From Paenibacillus sp. UNC451MF (GTDB lineage: Bacteria; Bacillota; Bacilli; Paenibacillales; NBRC-103111): a stretch of DNA of 64,000 nt. The notes under the pieces were generated by a model. That model saw only the letters and a list, made by a program, of their open reading frames with translations, made no database searches and was not told where the DNA came from. Position 1 is the first letter of the stretch. Every line of letters begins with the position of its first letter. The translations under genes were made by a program, and so were the position numbers. The stretch spans positions 310,001 through 374,000 of the forward strand of contig NZ_JMLS01000001.1 in NCBI RefSeq assembly GCF_000686845.1, written 5' to 3'. Below are positions 9,313 to 17,719 of this stretch, one piece after another.

Positions 9313-10779
9313 ATGCAACCGAATATTTTGCTCATATCGGTAGATCAGATGCGGGGAGATTGCTTGAGCATTCTGGATCATCCGGTAGTGGATACGCCGA
9401 ATCTGGACCAGCTGGCTAGACAAGGCGTGCTGTTTCGCAATGCCTACTCGGCAACGCCCAGCTGTATTCCGGCTCGAGCAGCCATGCTGACGGGAATGAG
9501 CCAGCATAACCACGGGAGGGTAGGCTATCAGGATCAGGTGCCGTGGAATTACACGGATACGCTTCCTGCAGTGTTGGCACAGAATGGCTACCATACGCAA
9601 TGTGTAGGCAAAATGCATGTTTATCCCGCACGCAATCTATGCGGCTTTCACAATGTGGTGATGCACGACGGCTATTTGCATCATAATCGGTATAAAACAA
9701 AGAATACTGTTGCGGAGTCCTTCGACAGCTGTGATGATTACTTGCCCTGGCTTCGTGAGCGGGCGGGGGCCAGTTGTGATTTGTTGGACCTTGGGCTTGA
9801 CTGCAATGCGTCGACCATAGCCCGTCCGTGGCATTTGCCGGAGGCGCTGCATCCGACCAACTGGGTGGTGACGCAGTCGATCGACTTTTTGCGCAGACGG
9901 GATCCGCGCAAGCCATATTTCTTAAGTATGTCCTTCGTGCGGCCTCATCCGCCGTTCGATCCCCCTCAAGCTTTCTTAGATATGTATCTGGATGCAGATA
10001 TTCCGGAGCCGGTCGTAGGTGATTGGGCGGAAGCCGAGGACACGGAGAGATTCGGTTTAAATCCGATTACGAACAAAGGGATCGTACCGAAGAACAGACT
10101 TAGAAGAGCTCAGGCTGCCTACTATGCTCTTATTACTCATATCGATCATCAGATCGGCCGCTTCTTACAAGCCATGGTCGAATACGGTGTTCATAACAAT
10201 ACGGTCATTCTATTCACATCGGATCACGGCGAGCTTCTTGGAGATCATCATTTATTCCGCAAAGCGCTCCCCTATGAAGGAAGTGCCAAGGTTCCATTCC
10301 TATTGTCCGATCCGGGGAACATGCTGAATTTGAAGCATAATACGACGAACGAGCAGGTTATAGAAATTAGAGATATCATGCCGACGTTGCTGGACGCCGC
10401 AGGCGCTTCTATTCCGCAGAGCGTTGACGGATTGAGTTTGCTTCCTTTGGCAAGAGGAGAACAGGCTCCATGGCGCGAGTTCATTCACGGGGAGCATGAG
10501 GGTAAGGACATGTCGAATCATTACATAACGGACGGGAAACAGAAGTATATATGGTTCTCGCAAACCGGTCGTGAACAGCTGTTTGATCTACAGCAGGACC
10601 CTCAGGAAATGAATAATAGGGTCGATGATCCTATGTACAGAACAAGCCTCGAAAGTTGGAGAGGGCGTCTGGCAGTCGAATTGGCGGAGCGGGAGGAAGG
10701 CTACAGTGACGGAAACCAGCTTATTATCGGTTGTCCGGCGCAAACGGTATTGAAGAGGTCATTTGCAGCAGCTACATAA
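9313..10779 (+). CDS. Type I sulfatase
   Basis: The ATG at 9313 behind AAAGGAGC gives 488 residues beginning MQPNILLISVDQMRGD, with the metal-binding Asp/Gln at the first strand. The sulfatase signature reads CIPARAAMLTG with Cys51, the residue that would be oxidised to formylglycine; Ala replaces the usual Ser at the fourth position. A second metal motif, TSDHGELLGDH, and GKMHV near residue 100 are also present. There is no signal peptide. Thirteen bases separate it from the lyase, so both belong to one operon and probably act in series on a sulfated oligosaccharide in the cytoplasm. Confidence 0.92.
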   Translation: MQPNILLISVDQMRGDCLSILDHPVVDTPNLDQLARQGVLFRNAYSATPSCIPARAAMLTGMSQHNHGRVGYQDQVPWNYTDTLPAVLAQNGYHTQCVGKMHVYPARNLCGFHNVVMHDGYLHHNRYKTKNTVAESFDSCDDYLPWLRERAGASCDLLDLGLDCNASTIARPWHLPEALHPTNWVVTQSIDFLRRRDPRKPYFLSMSFVRPHPPFDPPQAFLDMYLDADIPEPVVGDWAEAEDTERFGLNPITNKGIVPKNRLRRAQAAYYALITHIDHQIGRFLQAMVEYGVHNNTVILFTSDHGELLGDHHLFRKALPYEGSAKVPFLLSDPGNMLNLKHNTTNEQVIEIRDIMPTLLDAAGASIPQSVDGLSLLPLARGEQAPWREFIHGEHEGKDMSNHYITDGKQKYIWFSQTGREQLFDLQQDPQEMNNRVDDPMYRTSLESWRGRLAVELAEREEGYSDGNQLIIGCPAQTVLKRSFAAAT

Positions 10780-10790
10780 AAATAGGTAAC

Positions 10791-10821
10791 AAAAGCACTG
10801 GATGCAGATCCGGTGCTTTTG
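10791..10821 (+). terminator. Terminator of the transporter-lyase-sulfatase operon
   Basis: AAAAGCAC (10791-10798) pairs with GTGCTTTT (10813-10820). The stem extends inward through TGG/CCG, and the run of T forms part of the right arm. Confidence 0.8.
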
Positions 10822-10963
10822 TTCGTTAAAAAACGTGGACTCCTTTTTACTTGTGGAAAAGCACGAACAGGGCAAGAGCGGAATACAAGTATAAAATCGG
10901 TAAACATTATAAGTTTTACTTATGCATTTCCAAAGAAAAGTTGATTAATGGAGGTTAGGCAGC

Positions 10964-11455
10964 ATGAAACTACTTGAATCCGTCAAGCAAGTGTTTCAAC
11001 ATGTAGTAGCACCATCAGGCCATGAATTGAGAAGAGCCATCGAGCAATTGAAACTGGAACCTCAAGAGGTGGCCTCGTATGTGACGGAGCCTGCTACATT
11101 ACCTTATGGAAGAAGAGTGCTGTTCCAGTCGGAGCATGTTGAGGTGATCCTGATCCATCTGCCGGCAGGACATGAAACTTATATTCATGACCATGGAGAG
11201 TCCATCGGCTGCGCGTTCGTGCTTGAGGGGGAGCTGACGAATAAGCAGTATTGGTTGGATAAAGAAGGCTACGCCTACGAATGCGGAGAGGCTGTACTTG
11301 GTCCATCCCAATTTCTGTTCGCTCCGAAAGGTCAGATCCATCAAATGTGCAATTACGGCAAGCAAAGAGTGGTTACCCTGCACGCTTATACTCCTGCAAT
11401 GAAAGATACGAAGGTGTATTACCCATACGAGCAGGTGCTAGATTATGTTATATAG
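10964..11455 (+). CDS. Cysteine dioxygenase-like thiol oxygenase
   Basis: This 163-residue cupin starts at ATG 10964 behind ATGGAGG. Two iron-binding histidines lie in YIHDHGES (His75, His77) and the third in GQIHQMCN (His126). These spacings match bacterial type I cysteine dioxygenases, which oxidise cysteine to cysteine sulfinate with a ferrous centre. A hairpin terminator precedes it and another follows, so it forms its own unit between sulfatase and AraC regulator. A link to sulfur released by the sulfatase is conceivable but not shown. Another small-thiol dioxygenase activity is an alternative. Confidence 0.85.
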   Translation: MKLLESVKQVFQHVVAPSGHELRRAIEQLKLEPQEVASYVTEPATLPYGRRVLFQSEHVEVILIHLPAGHETYIHDHGESIGCAFVLEGELTNKQYWLDKEGYAYECGEAVLGPSQFLFAPKGQIHQMCNYGKQRVVTLHAYTPAMKDTKVYYPYEQVLDYVI

Positions 11456-11485
11456 GATGCCGTTCATGGGTTTGTCCAGCATTAC

Positions 11486-11510
11486 AACGCCGCAAGGCGT
11501 TTTTCTTTTT
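11486..11510 (+). terminator. Terminator after the dioxygenase gene
   Basis: AACGCC (11486-11491), a GCAA tetraloop, and GGCGTT (11496-11501) are followed by a T-rich tail. The same GCCGCAAGGC core recurs in the terminator at 16688. Confidence 0.85.
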
Positions 11511-11619
11511 CCTCAATAGCCAACCGTACCTGGGACAGAAGGGGTTTAGCAATGACGAATAGAATTATGAATGGTAATTGGCCAATTTTAGCAGGGGTTG
11601 ATGTTCTACGAAAGGGGGG

Positions 11620-12471
11620 ATGGGCTTGGATAACGCTAAGAAGCAATTGCTGAATCATCAGCTCTCGTATTTGCGGGTTCAGCTGCTTTTTGCCAAGCTA
11701 TCGGTGTGTGGTCCGGATTGGATGAAATATCATTTCACCCCTTCCTATAATAAAATATATCTCATTCGCGAAGGGGAAGGATGGCTCCAAATCGGCAAAG
11801 AACAGCTTCGGCCCAAGCCGGGGGAGCTCGTTTTTATTCCTGGAGGCTTAGAGCAGTCCTATTCTGTGACCACCGGGACTCCGTATACGATGCAGTGGTG
11901 CCATTTCAAATCAAACATGAATTTTATGCGTTTGTTCCAATTATTCGGCATTTCCAAGGTGGTTAGTGTTGGGGAAAATCTGGAGCTGCAGCAGCGATTT
12001 CGCGAGCTGGAGGAGCACCGCAGCGATAAGGGGCCGTCAACCTCCCTCAAGATACAATCGTCCTTGTTCTCGATTATTTCCTATTTCATCGATCATGCTA
12101 TTATGGACAAGAGCCAGGAAGCTGCCAACGACTCTATCCGGAAACTGACGGAGACGATCGAATATATCGATACCTTTTTAACGAGGGAGCTGACCATCGA
12201 GGAGCTTTCGCAAAACGCTCATTTTCACCCTAATTATTTTATTCGGATATTCAAAAGGCATCTCGGCATGCCGCCGATGCGTTACATTCATGAGCGCAGG
12301 CTGGAGAAGGCAAAGCTGCTGCTTGGTTCTACGGATTTAACTGTGGGAGAGATTGCACACAAGAGCGGGTTTAATGATGTATCTTATTTTTCCGCTGCTT
12401 TTAAGAAGAGTGCCGGAGTGTCACCTTCGGAGTATAGGAATTTGTTCACCGGCAGCGATTGGACGAAGTAG
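11620..12471 (+). CDS. AraC-family transcriptional regulator with cupin sensor domain
   Basis: This 283-residue regulator has an N-terminal cupin-like region (IREGEGWLQIG, KPGELVFIPGGLEQSY) and two C-terminal AraC helix-turn-helix motifs (YFIRIFKRHLGMPPMRYIHERRLEKA and VGEIAHKSGFNDVSYFSAAFKKSAGVSPSEYR, in parts). The ATG at 11620 overlaps the end of AAAGGGGGGA, and TTG 11626, six bases on, may be the real start. It lies immediately upstream of the large secreted beta-helix gene and probably controls that gene or the glycan locus in response to a sugar. Confidence 0.9.
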   Translation: MGLDNAKKQLLNHQLSYLRVQLLFAKLSVCGPDWMKYHFTPSYNKIYLIREGEGWLQIGKEQLRPKPGELVFIPGGLEQSYSVTTGTPYTMQWCHFKSNMNFMRLFQLFGISKVVSVGENLELQQRFRELEEHRSDKGPSTSLKIQSSLFSIISYFIDHAIMDKSQEAANDSIRKLTETIEYIDTFLTRELTIEELSQNAHFHPNYFIRIFKRHLGMPPMRYIHERRLEKAKLLLGSTDLTVGEIAHKSGFNDVSYFSAAFKKSAGVSPSEYRNLFTGSDWTK

Positions 12472-12535
12472 CACAGATGGACAAAGAGGTTAATTTTACA
12501 ACAATATTGGTTAGGCTGACAGCTTACGAGGGTTA

Positions 12536-12550
12536 TTGAAAGCGCTGTAT
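12536..12550 (+). promoter_or_regulatory. cre-like site for carbon catabolite control
   Basis: TTGAAAGCGCTGTAT differs at one conserved position from the CcpA consensus WTGNAANCGNWNNCW. It lies 56 bp before the start of the secreted beta-helix gene, a position that fits catabolite repression. It was identified by pattern only. Confidence 0.5.
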
Positions 12551-12605
12551 TATGTTAAGTGTGGGCTTATGTTTAAGCGGACACAATTATACGGCGAGGT
12601 GGGAA

Positions 12606-15600
12606 ATGATGAGGATGAAGTCCGGGTTTAGAGCATTGATGGCTTTATGTGTAGTGTTAAGCGGAGGGATGCCACTAGGGGTGAACGACAATGTATTGCA
12701 CGCCCAGGAAAGTATTCCAACCCAATTGTACGTTGCCAAAAACGGCAGCGATACGTTCGAAGGAACAATCAGCCGTCCTTTTGCCACATTGGAAAAAGCA
12801 CGTGATGCTATTCGCGAGTTGAAAAGCGGCGGAGCGCTCCCTGCAGGCGGAGTCAAAGTGTCGATCAGAGGCGGAGAATATCGCTTCACCGATACGTTTC
12901 AATTGGATGATAGGGACTCAGGAACAGTTGATTCCCCGATTACTTATGAAGCTTATAATGGAGAAAAGGTATCGTTCGTCGGTGGAGATACGCTGGACGT
13001 ATCCTTGTTCCATCCGGTCACTGATCCGTCCGTATTAGCCAGAATTCCCGAGGAAGCTGGCAGCAAGGTGCTACAGCTGGATTTGAAAGCACTTGGAATA
13101 ACGGACTACGGTGTGCTTGGCAGCACAACGAATGTTCCACCAGAACTGTTCGTCAACGGTAACGTGATGACACTTGCGCGTTGGCCCAACAACGGTTTCA
13201 CGACTGTGAATCAGGTTGTGTACTCTCCTGACTCGGCGGCAGGCACTGGATATACGTTCACCTATAAGGATGAAGGACTGCACAAATGGCAAAGCAGTGA
13301 TTATACATGGATGCTAGGCTACTGGGGCAATGACTGGGCAACCAACGACCTTCAGATTAAGTCGATCGATACGGAACGTAAAAGCATCGAGACTTACAAA
13401 GGAACCAGCTATGCGATGAAGGCCGGACAACGGTTTTACTTCTACAATATTCTTGAGGAGCTTGACGCTCCGGGAGAATGGTATATGGACCGTAATACGG
13501 GCATGCTGTATCTATACCCGCCGACTCCGCTTCAGGCAAGCAAGATTCAATTGTCTGTATTCAATAAAAATCTTATTACGATGAACAATACGTCGAATGT
13601 GGTATTTAGCGGTCTTGCGATGGAGGTTCATAGGGGCAATGCCATCGATATTACGGGTGGGGAAAATAATCGGATTCAGTTTTGTGAAATCAGTAAAATG
13701 GGCGGATACGCAGTCAAAATCAACGGAGGAAGGAACAACGGCGTCTATGGCTCGAGTATCTACAGCATGGGTAATGGTGGAGTTTCGCTGAATGGCGGTG
13801 ACTTTACAACATTAACCCCTGCCGGGAACTATGCGGACAATAACGATATTTATAACTATGCCAGAATTAAGCTAACCTACACCTCTGCAGTAGAGCTGAA
13901 CGGGGTGGGTAACCGCGCAACCCATAATAAAATGCATAACGCTCCACATCTCGCGATCCAGTTTAGAGGAAACGATCATGTCATGGAATACAATGAAATC
14001 TATGATGTGGTCAAAGAAACAGCGGATGCATCGGCCATTTACTCAGGCAGAAGCTTTGTCTGGCGCGGGAATGTAATTAACTATAATTATTTTCATGATA
14101 TCGTTGCCAGTGATCTGAGAGTGTCGACAGCAGCCATTTATTTGGACGATTACATGAGCGGCGTGGAGATGCGGGGCAACGTCTTCTATAACATTGGCAA
14201 GCAGGCATTTAAGCTGGCTAACGGACGAGAGAATATCGTTGAGAATAACATTGTCATCGATACAGGTTCCTCCATTGCCTTCATGACTCGCGGTTACAAG
14301 CCTGGTGAGAAGAACTATGAGTCGTTAATGAGCAAGTTCGATCAGGTTCCGTATCAAAGTGAAATTTGGGGACAGCGCTATCCGACGCTGCCTAACATTT
14401 TGAATGACGAACCCTTGCTGCCTAAGCGTAATGTGGTGCGCAACAACGCGATTGTGAGCAGCGGGCCTATTACCGGAGACAGCCAGAATATGAAGCTTGG
14501 GACATTCGAGAACAACCTTTCTTTTGCCAACAAAAATGACATAGGCTTTGTCGATGCAGCTAATGGAAACTTCCAATTGAAAAATGATTCCGTTATTTTT
14601 TCAAGCATACCCGAATTCCAATCGATTCCGTTCGGCGATATTGGAGTCAAGGCAGCGGGACTGCCGCCGGCTCAGTCAGGATTATCCGTCAAATCGGTTG
14701 AGTATCCGCAGAACGGAGGAGACGTTACCGTAGGTATGAGCTTGAATGGAAACTCCCTTGCAGCTGTTAAAGACGATTCCCGTCAGTTAACCTTAGGGAC
14801 GGATTACGTCGTTCAAGGCTCATCCGTGCTTTTGAAAAAAGCTTATCTGGCCTCGCTGCCGCTTGGCTATCATGCTCTATCGTTTTCTTTTAGCGCTGGG
14901 AATGATGCATTTTTGAACGTAAATGTTATGCCTCCAGCAAGCGCACAGTTAGGATCAGCATCCCTTAAATATTCGCAAAACTCAGGCGACAGTACGCTCA
15001 GTATGAGCTTAAACGGGAATTCACTCGTCTCGATTCAAGAGGGAAGCCGGGTGCTGAAGGAAGGAACCGACTATATCAATAACGGCACTTCCGTAACGCT
15101 AAAGAGCGCATATCTCTCTAAGCTGGGGCTCGGGCAATACACCCTTCGCTTCACCTTTAGTGCTGGGAAGGATGCTGTGCTGACGATTAGCGTGGTTCAA
15201 GAAAGCTACACCTTGAATAAAACCTATGCTGCTTCGTCCAAATGGAGCGATGATTACAGCGCAACAAAAGCTTTTGACGGCAATAATACGACTCGTTGGT
15301 CGGCAGAGAAGGGCAAAACGACGAATCAATACTTGACTGTCGATTTCGGAGATAGCATTACGTTCAACCAAGCGATTCTGCGAGAAAGCTCTTACCCGAG
15401 GGTGAATAATTACGTATTGCAATACTCGGAGGATGGTATCAACTATATCGATATCCCGGGAACGGCAGGTACTTCCATAGGTGCGAGCAAGACGATCGAT
15501 TTTGATCCTGTAACCGCACAGTATTTACAGCTCATGATGTACTCGACCAAGCTGGAATCCGGGGTCAGCAAAGAGCCGACGATTAATGAAGTGGAGGTAT

Positions 15601-16664
15601 ACTATGTACCGCCGGCTACCCCTATTGAACTTACGATTCCCGGAGATCTGACAGTGGAAGCGACAGGAGAAAGAACAGCAGTAGATATAGGGAAAGCTAC
15701 TTCGACAGAAGGAGTTATCATCACTAATGATGCTCCCAATGATTTTCCGCTTGGAACTACTGTTGTCACCTGGATGGCGAAGGATTCACAAGGACGCACT
15801 CAGACAGCAACCCAAAGGGTAAATGTGGTGGATACGCAGCCTCCTGTAATTGCTGGTGAGGTGACGACACAGCCCAATAGCAACGGATGGTACAACACGA
15901 GTGTGACGGTTCATTTTACAGCGACTGACAGCGGTTCGGGGATTGCAAGCGTAACTCCGGACACGACGGTCTCTACGGACGGGAAAAATCAGACGGTAAC
16001 CGGAACGGCCACGGATAAAGCAGGAAATACGGCGACAGCCGCTGTTTACGGCATTCACATCGATACTCTCAAGCCGACGATTGATATCCAGACTGCATCG
16101 TCTTATACGACATCGCAGAGCATGACCGTGACCTATTCGGTGTACGATTCGTTGTCTGGGGTGGAGAAAGCATCAGCCCTCTTGAATGGAAAACCGGTAG
16201 AGATCGGTCAAAAGGTGAAGCTAGCTGCGCTGGCAGGAAATAATACGCTAACTGTGACGGCATCCGATAAAGCGGGCAATACAACAGTGCAAACGGTATC
16301 GTTTCAGGTTATTATTGATGCTGCTGTGGATATCAGTCCAAAAACACTGAATCTAAAAAGCCAAGGCGGAGCCAACTCGATGACTGCGAATATTGAATTG
16401 CCTCCAGGTTATTCAGCATCACAGATTAATAGAGGCTCGGTTCGGTTAACAGTAAACGGTACGGTTATAGCAGCCCAAATTAATACGCAGGATGGGGACG
16501 ATGACCGAGGCGGCAAAGGAAAAAGCATGACAGTCAAATTTGATAGGCAAAAGGTGATTGAGGCTTTGGGCAAAACCAATGGTAATGTGACTTTATACCT
16601 CAGTGGGAGCCTAAGCGATGGAAAAAGCTTTACCGGTAGCGATACGATCAGAGTTATTCATTGA
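12606..16664 (+). CDS. Large secreted parallel beta-helix protein with carbohydrate-binding modules
   Basis: This is a modular secreted protein of about 1352 residues. The start is ATG 12606, 12609 or 12615, all close behind GAGGTGGG; upstream ATG 12552 lacks a site. A signal peptide ends near VLHA-QES. Residues about 35-690 form a right-handed beta-helix with Asn-rich turns (NNRIQFCEISKMGG and similar), as in pectate-lyase-like or glycosidase enzymes. Two CBM_X2-like repeats follow (about 692 and 779; each has a NGGD/NSGD core and a SLNGNSL motif), then an F5/8 type C module (about 866-1005), an HYR-like module (about 1006-1075) and Ig-like repeats. It is probably extracellular and depolymerises or binds the glycan whose fragments the ABC system imports. 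There is no SLH or sortase anchor. Confidence 0.87.
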   Translation: MMRMKSGFRALMALCVVLSGGMPLGVNDNVLHAQESIPTQLYVAKNGSDTFEGTISRPFATLEKARDAIRELKSGGALPAGGVKVSIRGGEYRFTDTFQLDDRDSGTVDSPITYEAYNGEKVSFVGGDTLDVSLFHPVTDPSVLARIPEEAGSKVLQLDLKALGITDYGVLGSTTNVPPELFVNGNVMTLARWPNNGFTTVNQVVYSPDSAAGTGYTFTYKDEGLHKWQSSDYTWMLGYWGNDWATNDLQIKSIDTERKSIETYKGTSYAMKAGQRFYFYNILEELDAPGEWYMDRNTGMLYLYPPTPLQASKIQLSVFNKNLITMNNTSNVVFSGLAMEVHRGNAIDITGGENNRIQFCEISKMGGYAVKINGGRNNGVYGSSIYSMGNGGVSLNGGDFTTLTPAGNYADNNDIYNYARIKLTYTSAVELNGVGNRATHNKMHNAPHLAIQFRGNDHVMEYNEIYDVVKETADASAIYSGRSFVWRGNVINYNYFHDIVASDLRVSTAAIYLDDYMSGVEMRGNVFYNIGKQAFKLANGRENIVENNIVIDTGSSIAFMTRGYKPGEKNYESLMSKFDQVPYQSEIWGQRYPTLPNILNDEPLLPKRNVVRNNAIVSSGPITGDSQNMKLGTFENNLSFANKNDIGFVDAANGNFQLKNDSVIFSSIPEFQSIPFGDIGVKAAGLPPAQSGLSVKSVEYPQNGGDVTVGMSLNGNSLAAVKDDSRQLTLGTDYVVQGSSVLLKKAYLASLPLGYHALSFSFSAGNDAFLNVNVMPPASAQLGSASLKYSQNSGDSTLSMSLNGNSLVSIQEGSRVLKEGTDYINNGTSVTLKSAYLSKLGLGQYTLRFTFSAGKDAVLTISVVQESYTLNKTYAASSKWSDDYSATKAFDGNNTTRWSAEKGKTTNQYLTVDFGDSITFNQAILRESSYPRVNNYVLQYSEDGINYIDIPGTAGTSIGASKTIDFDPVTAQYLQLMMYSTKLESGVSKEPTINEVEVYYVPPATPIELTIPGDLTVEATGERTAVDIGKATSTEGVIITNDAPNDFPLGTTVVTWMAKDSQGRTQTATQRVNVVDTQPPVIAGEVTTQPNSNGWYNTSVTVHFTATDSGSGIASVTPDTTVSTDGKNQTVTGTATDKAGNTATAAVYGIHIDTLKPTIDIQTASSYTTSQSMTVTYSVYDSLSGVEKASALLNGKPVEIGQKVKLAALAGNNTLTVTASDKAGNTTVQTVSFQVIIDAAVDISPKTLNLKSQGGANSMTANIELPPGYSASQINRGSVRLTVNGTVIAAQINTQDGDDDRGGKGKSMTVKFDRQKVIEALGKTNGNVTLYLSGSLSDGKSFTGSDTIRVIH

Positions 16665-16687
16665 TGGAGCTTTAAAGTTTGACCGTT

Positions 16688-16711
16688 AGACGCCGCAAGG
16701 CGTCTTTTTGT
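16688..16711 (+). terminator. Terminator of the beta-helix gene
   Basis: AGACGCC (16688-16694), a GCAA loop and GGCGTCT (16699-16705) form a perfect seven-bp stem followed by a T run. Confidence 0.9.
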
Positions 16712-16762
16712 TTGAGGAGGAACCCTTCCAAATTATCAAAATTCTTGAGTAATAATAAGCTC

Positions 16763-16790
16763 TTTACATAATGGTAAATGATGGTAATAT
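16763..16790 (+). promoter_or_regulatory. Sigma-A-type promoter
   Basis: TTTACA (16763-16768), a 16-bp spacer and TAATAT (16785-16790) lie ahead of the ABC-exporter relic and the HisG-like gene. It is a plausible promoter for the HisG-like gene, with a leader of roughly 260 bases. Confidence 0.5.
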
Positions 16791-16824
16791 AGTGTGTAAT
16801 TGTTTTTCTAGACTGATTAGGGAG

Positions 16825-16977
16825 GGCCGTTAATGCACGGTTGCGAACGCCGATAGGATCTATGTTATGGAGCAGGGCAGGGGAGCCGAATCGAGAACTC
16901 ACGACGATCTGATGCAAGGAGATACACTGTACAAGAAGCTTGTGTTATCTCAAGAGGAGCTTCTACAAGGAGCTTGA
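16825..16977 (+). pseudogene. Relic of the C-terminal end of an ABC exporter ATPase domain
   Basis: Reading through a TAA at 16831, the frame gives G-R-stop-CTVANADRIYVMEQGR, then AESRTHDDLM, LYKKLVLSQEELL, and ends at TGA 16977. This matches the end of ABC exporters after the Walker B/H loop: AHRLSTVxNADRIYVxExG, then ESGTHxELLxxxGxYxxLxxxQ. The Leu of HRL has become a stop and the Gly of SGTH an Arg. Nothing upstream continues the domain, so only about 50 codons remain. It is a decayed gene fragment, possibly left by a deletion between the beta-helix gene and the HisG-like gene. Confidence 0.75.
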
Positions 16978-17056
16978 TCTAAGTGAGCTTTTGTTCGCAC
17001 AGGAAGCTATTTTACGTAGTAATCCATGATGTCAATAAACTTTCAGGAGGTACAAA

Positions 17057-17647
17057 ATGAGAACCGATTTGAGAGTAGCACTGCCAAAGGATGGTCTTGC
17101 GCCTGCCGTGCAATTGCTTGAGAAAGCGGGTATTCCCGTACCCGCCCATCTTCTGAATTCAAGAGCCTACTTGATCCCGTTTCAATCGATAGAATGGTTG
17201 ATAGTGAAGCCGATTGACATCCCTTTGCTTGTTGAGCGGGGAGCTGCTGATCTGGGAATCGCGGGCAAACATATTATAATGGAGCAGGCAAAAGAGACGG
17301 TGGAGCTGTTGGAACTTGGAACGAACCGTGTTGAATTGACCTTATTCGGTGACACGGAGCTGCTGAGCAAGCCGGATCTGAAGGTTGCGACGAAATATCC
17401 GAATATCACTTCAAGTTATTTTATGGATAAAGGCAGGGACGTCAGAACGATGTCCATCATTTATGAAACAGGGCCTATGTCCGATGCCGTCGTGGCCGAT
17501 GTCTCCGAATATATGAATCCTATGGGTAGGAAGGTACTGGATACGGTACTTTCCGTGACGGATCGGCTCATTGCCAACCGGAGCAGCTTTGTCGTTAAGA
17601 AGCAGCGTATTGATGAGTTTTGCTCATCCGTAGCCCGTGTCGTATAG
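17057..17647 (+). CDS. Divergent HisG-like protein (ATP phosphoribosyltransferase homologue)
   Basis: This 196-residue protein starts at ATG 17057 behind CAGGAGG. The first two thirds follow short-form HisG closely: RVALPKDGL near the start, IVKPIDIPLLVERGAADLGIAG, and KVATKYPNITSSYF. The catalytic part does not. Where HisG has ELAPLIGLADxIVDxVxTGxTLxxNGL, this protein reads MSIIYETGPMSDAVVADVSEYMNPM, so the PRPP-binding STG/ETG-x-TL loop is not recognisable. The end, SVTDRLIANR, is again HisG-like. No other his gene is adjacent. It may be a paralogue with a new, perhaps regulatory or binding role; activity as HisG is doubtful. Confidence 0.75.
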   Translation: MRTDLRVALPKDGLAPAVQLLEKAGIPVPAHLLNSRAYLIPFQSIEWLIVKPIDIPLLVERGAADLGIAGKHIIMEQAKETVELLELGTNRVELTLFGDTELLSKPDLKVATKYPNITSSYFMDKGRDVRTMSIIYETGPMSDAVVADVSEYMNPMGRKVLDTVLSVTDRLIANRSSFVVKKQRIDEFCSSVARVV

Positions 17648-17658
17648 TTGAACGGCAA

Positions 17659-17686
17659 AAAGGCGGCTGTATGAGCCGCCTTTGAT
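17659..17686 (+). terminator. Terminator of the HisG-like gene
   Basis: AAAGGCGGCT (17659-17668) and AGCCGCCTTT (17674-17683) form a perfect ten-bp stem with a five-base loop. It lies between convergent genes and, given A and T tracts on both sides, may work on both strands. Confidence 0.85.
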
Positions 17687-17719
17687 GGACGAATGCAATT
17701 GCGCGTGAGCCTCTCACCC

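Noticed and set aside
9416-9916. 166-codon antisense frame over the sulfatase
   Set aside because: Shadow of a well-supported sulfatase; no ribosome site.
16834-16857. Seven-residue leader peptide ahead of the HisG-like gene
   Set aside because: It has a start and a nearby GGGAGGG, but no His codon run or attenuator hairpins, and the same bases are better explained as the ABC relic.
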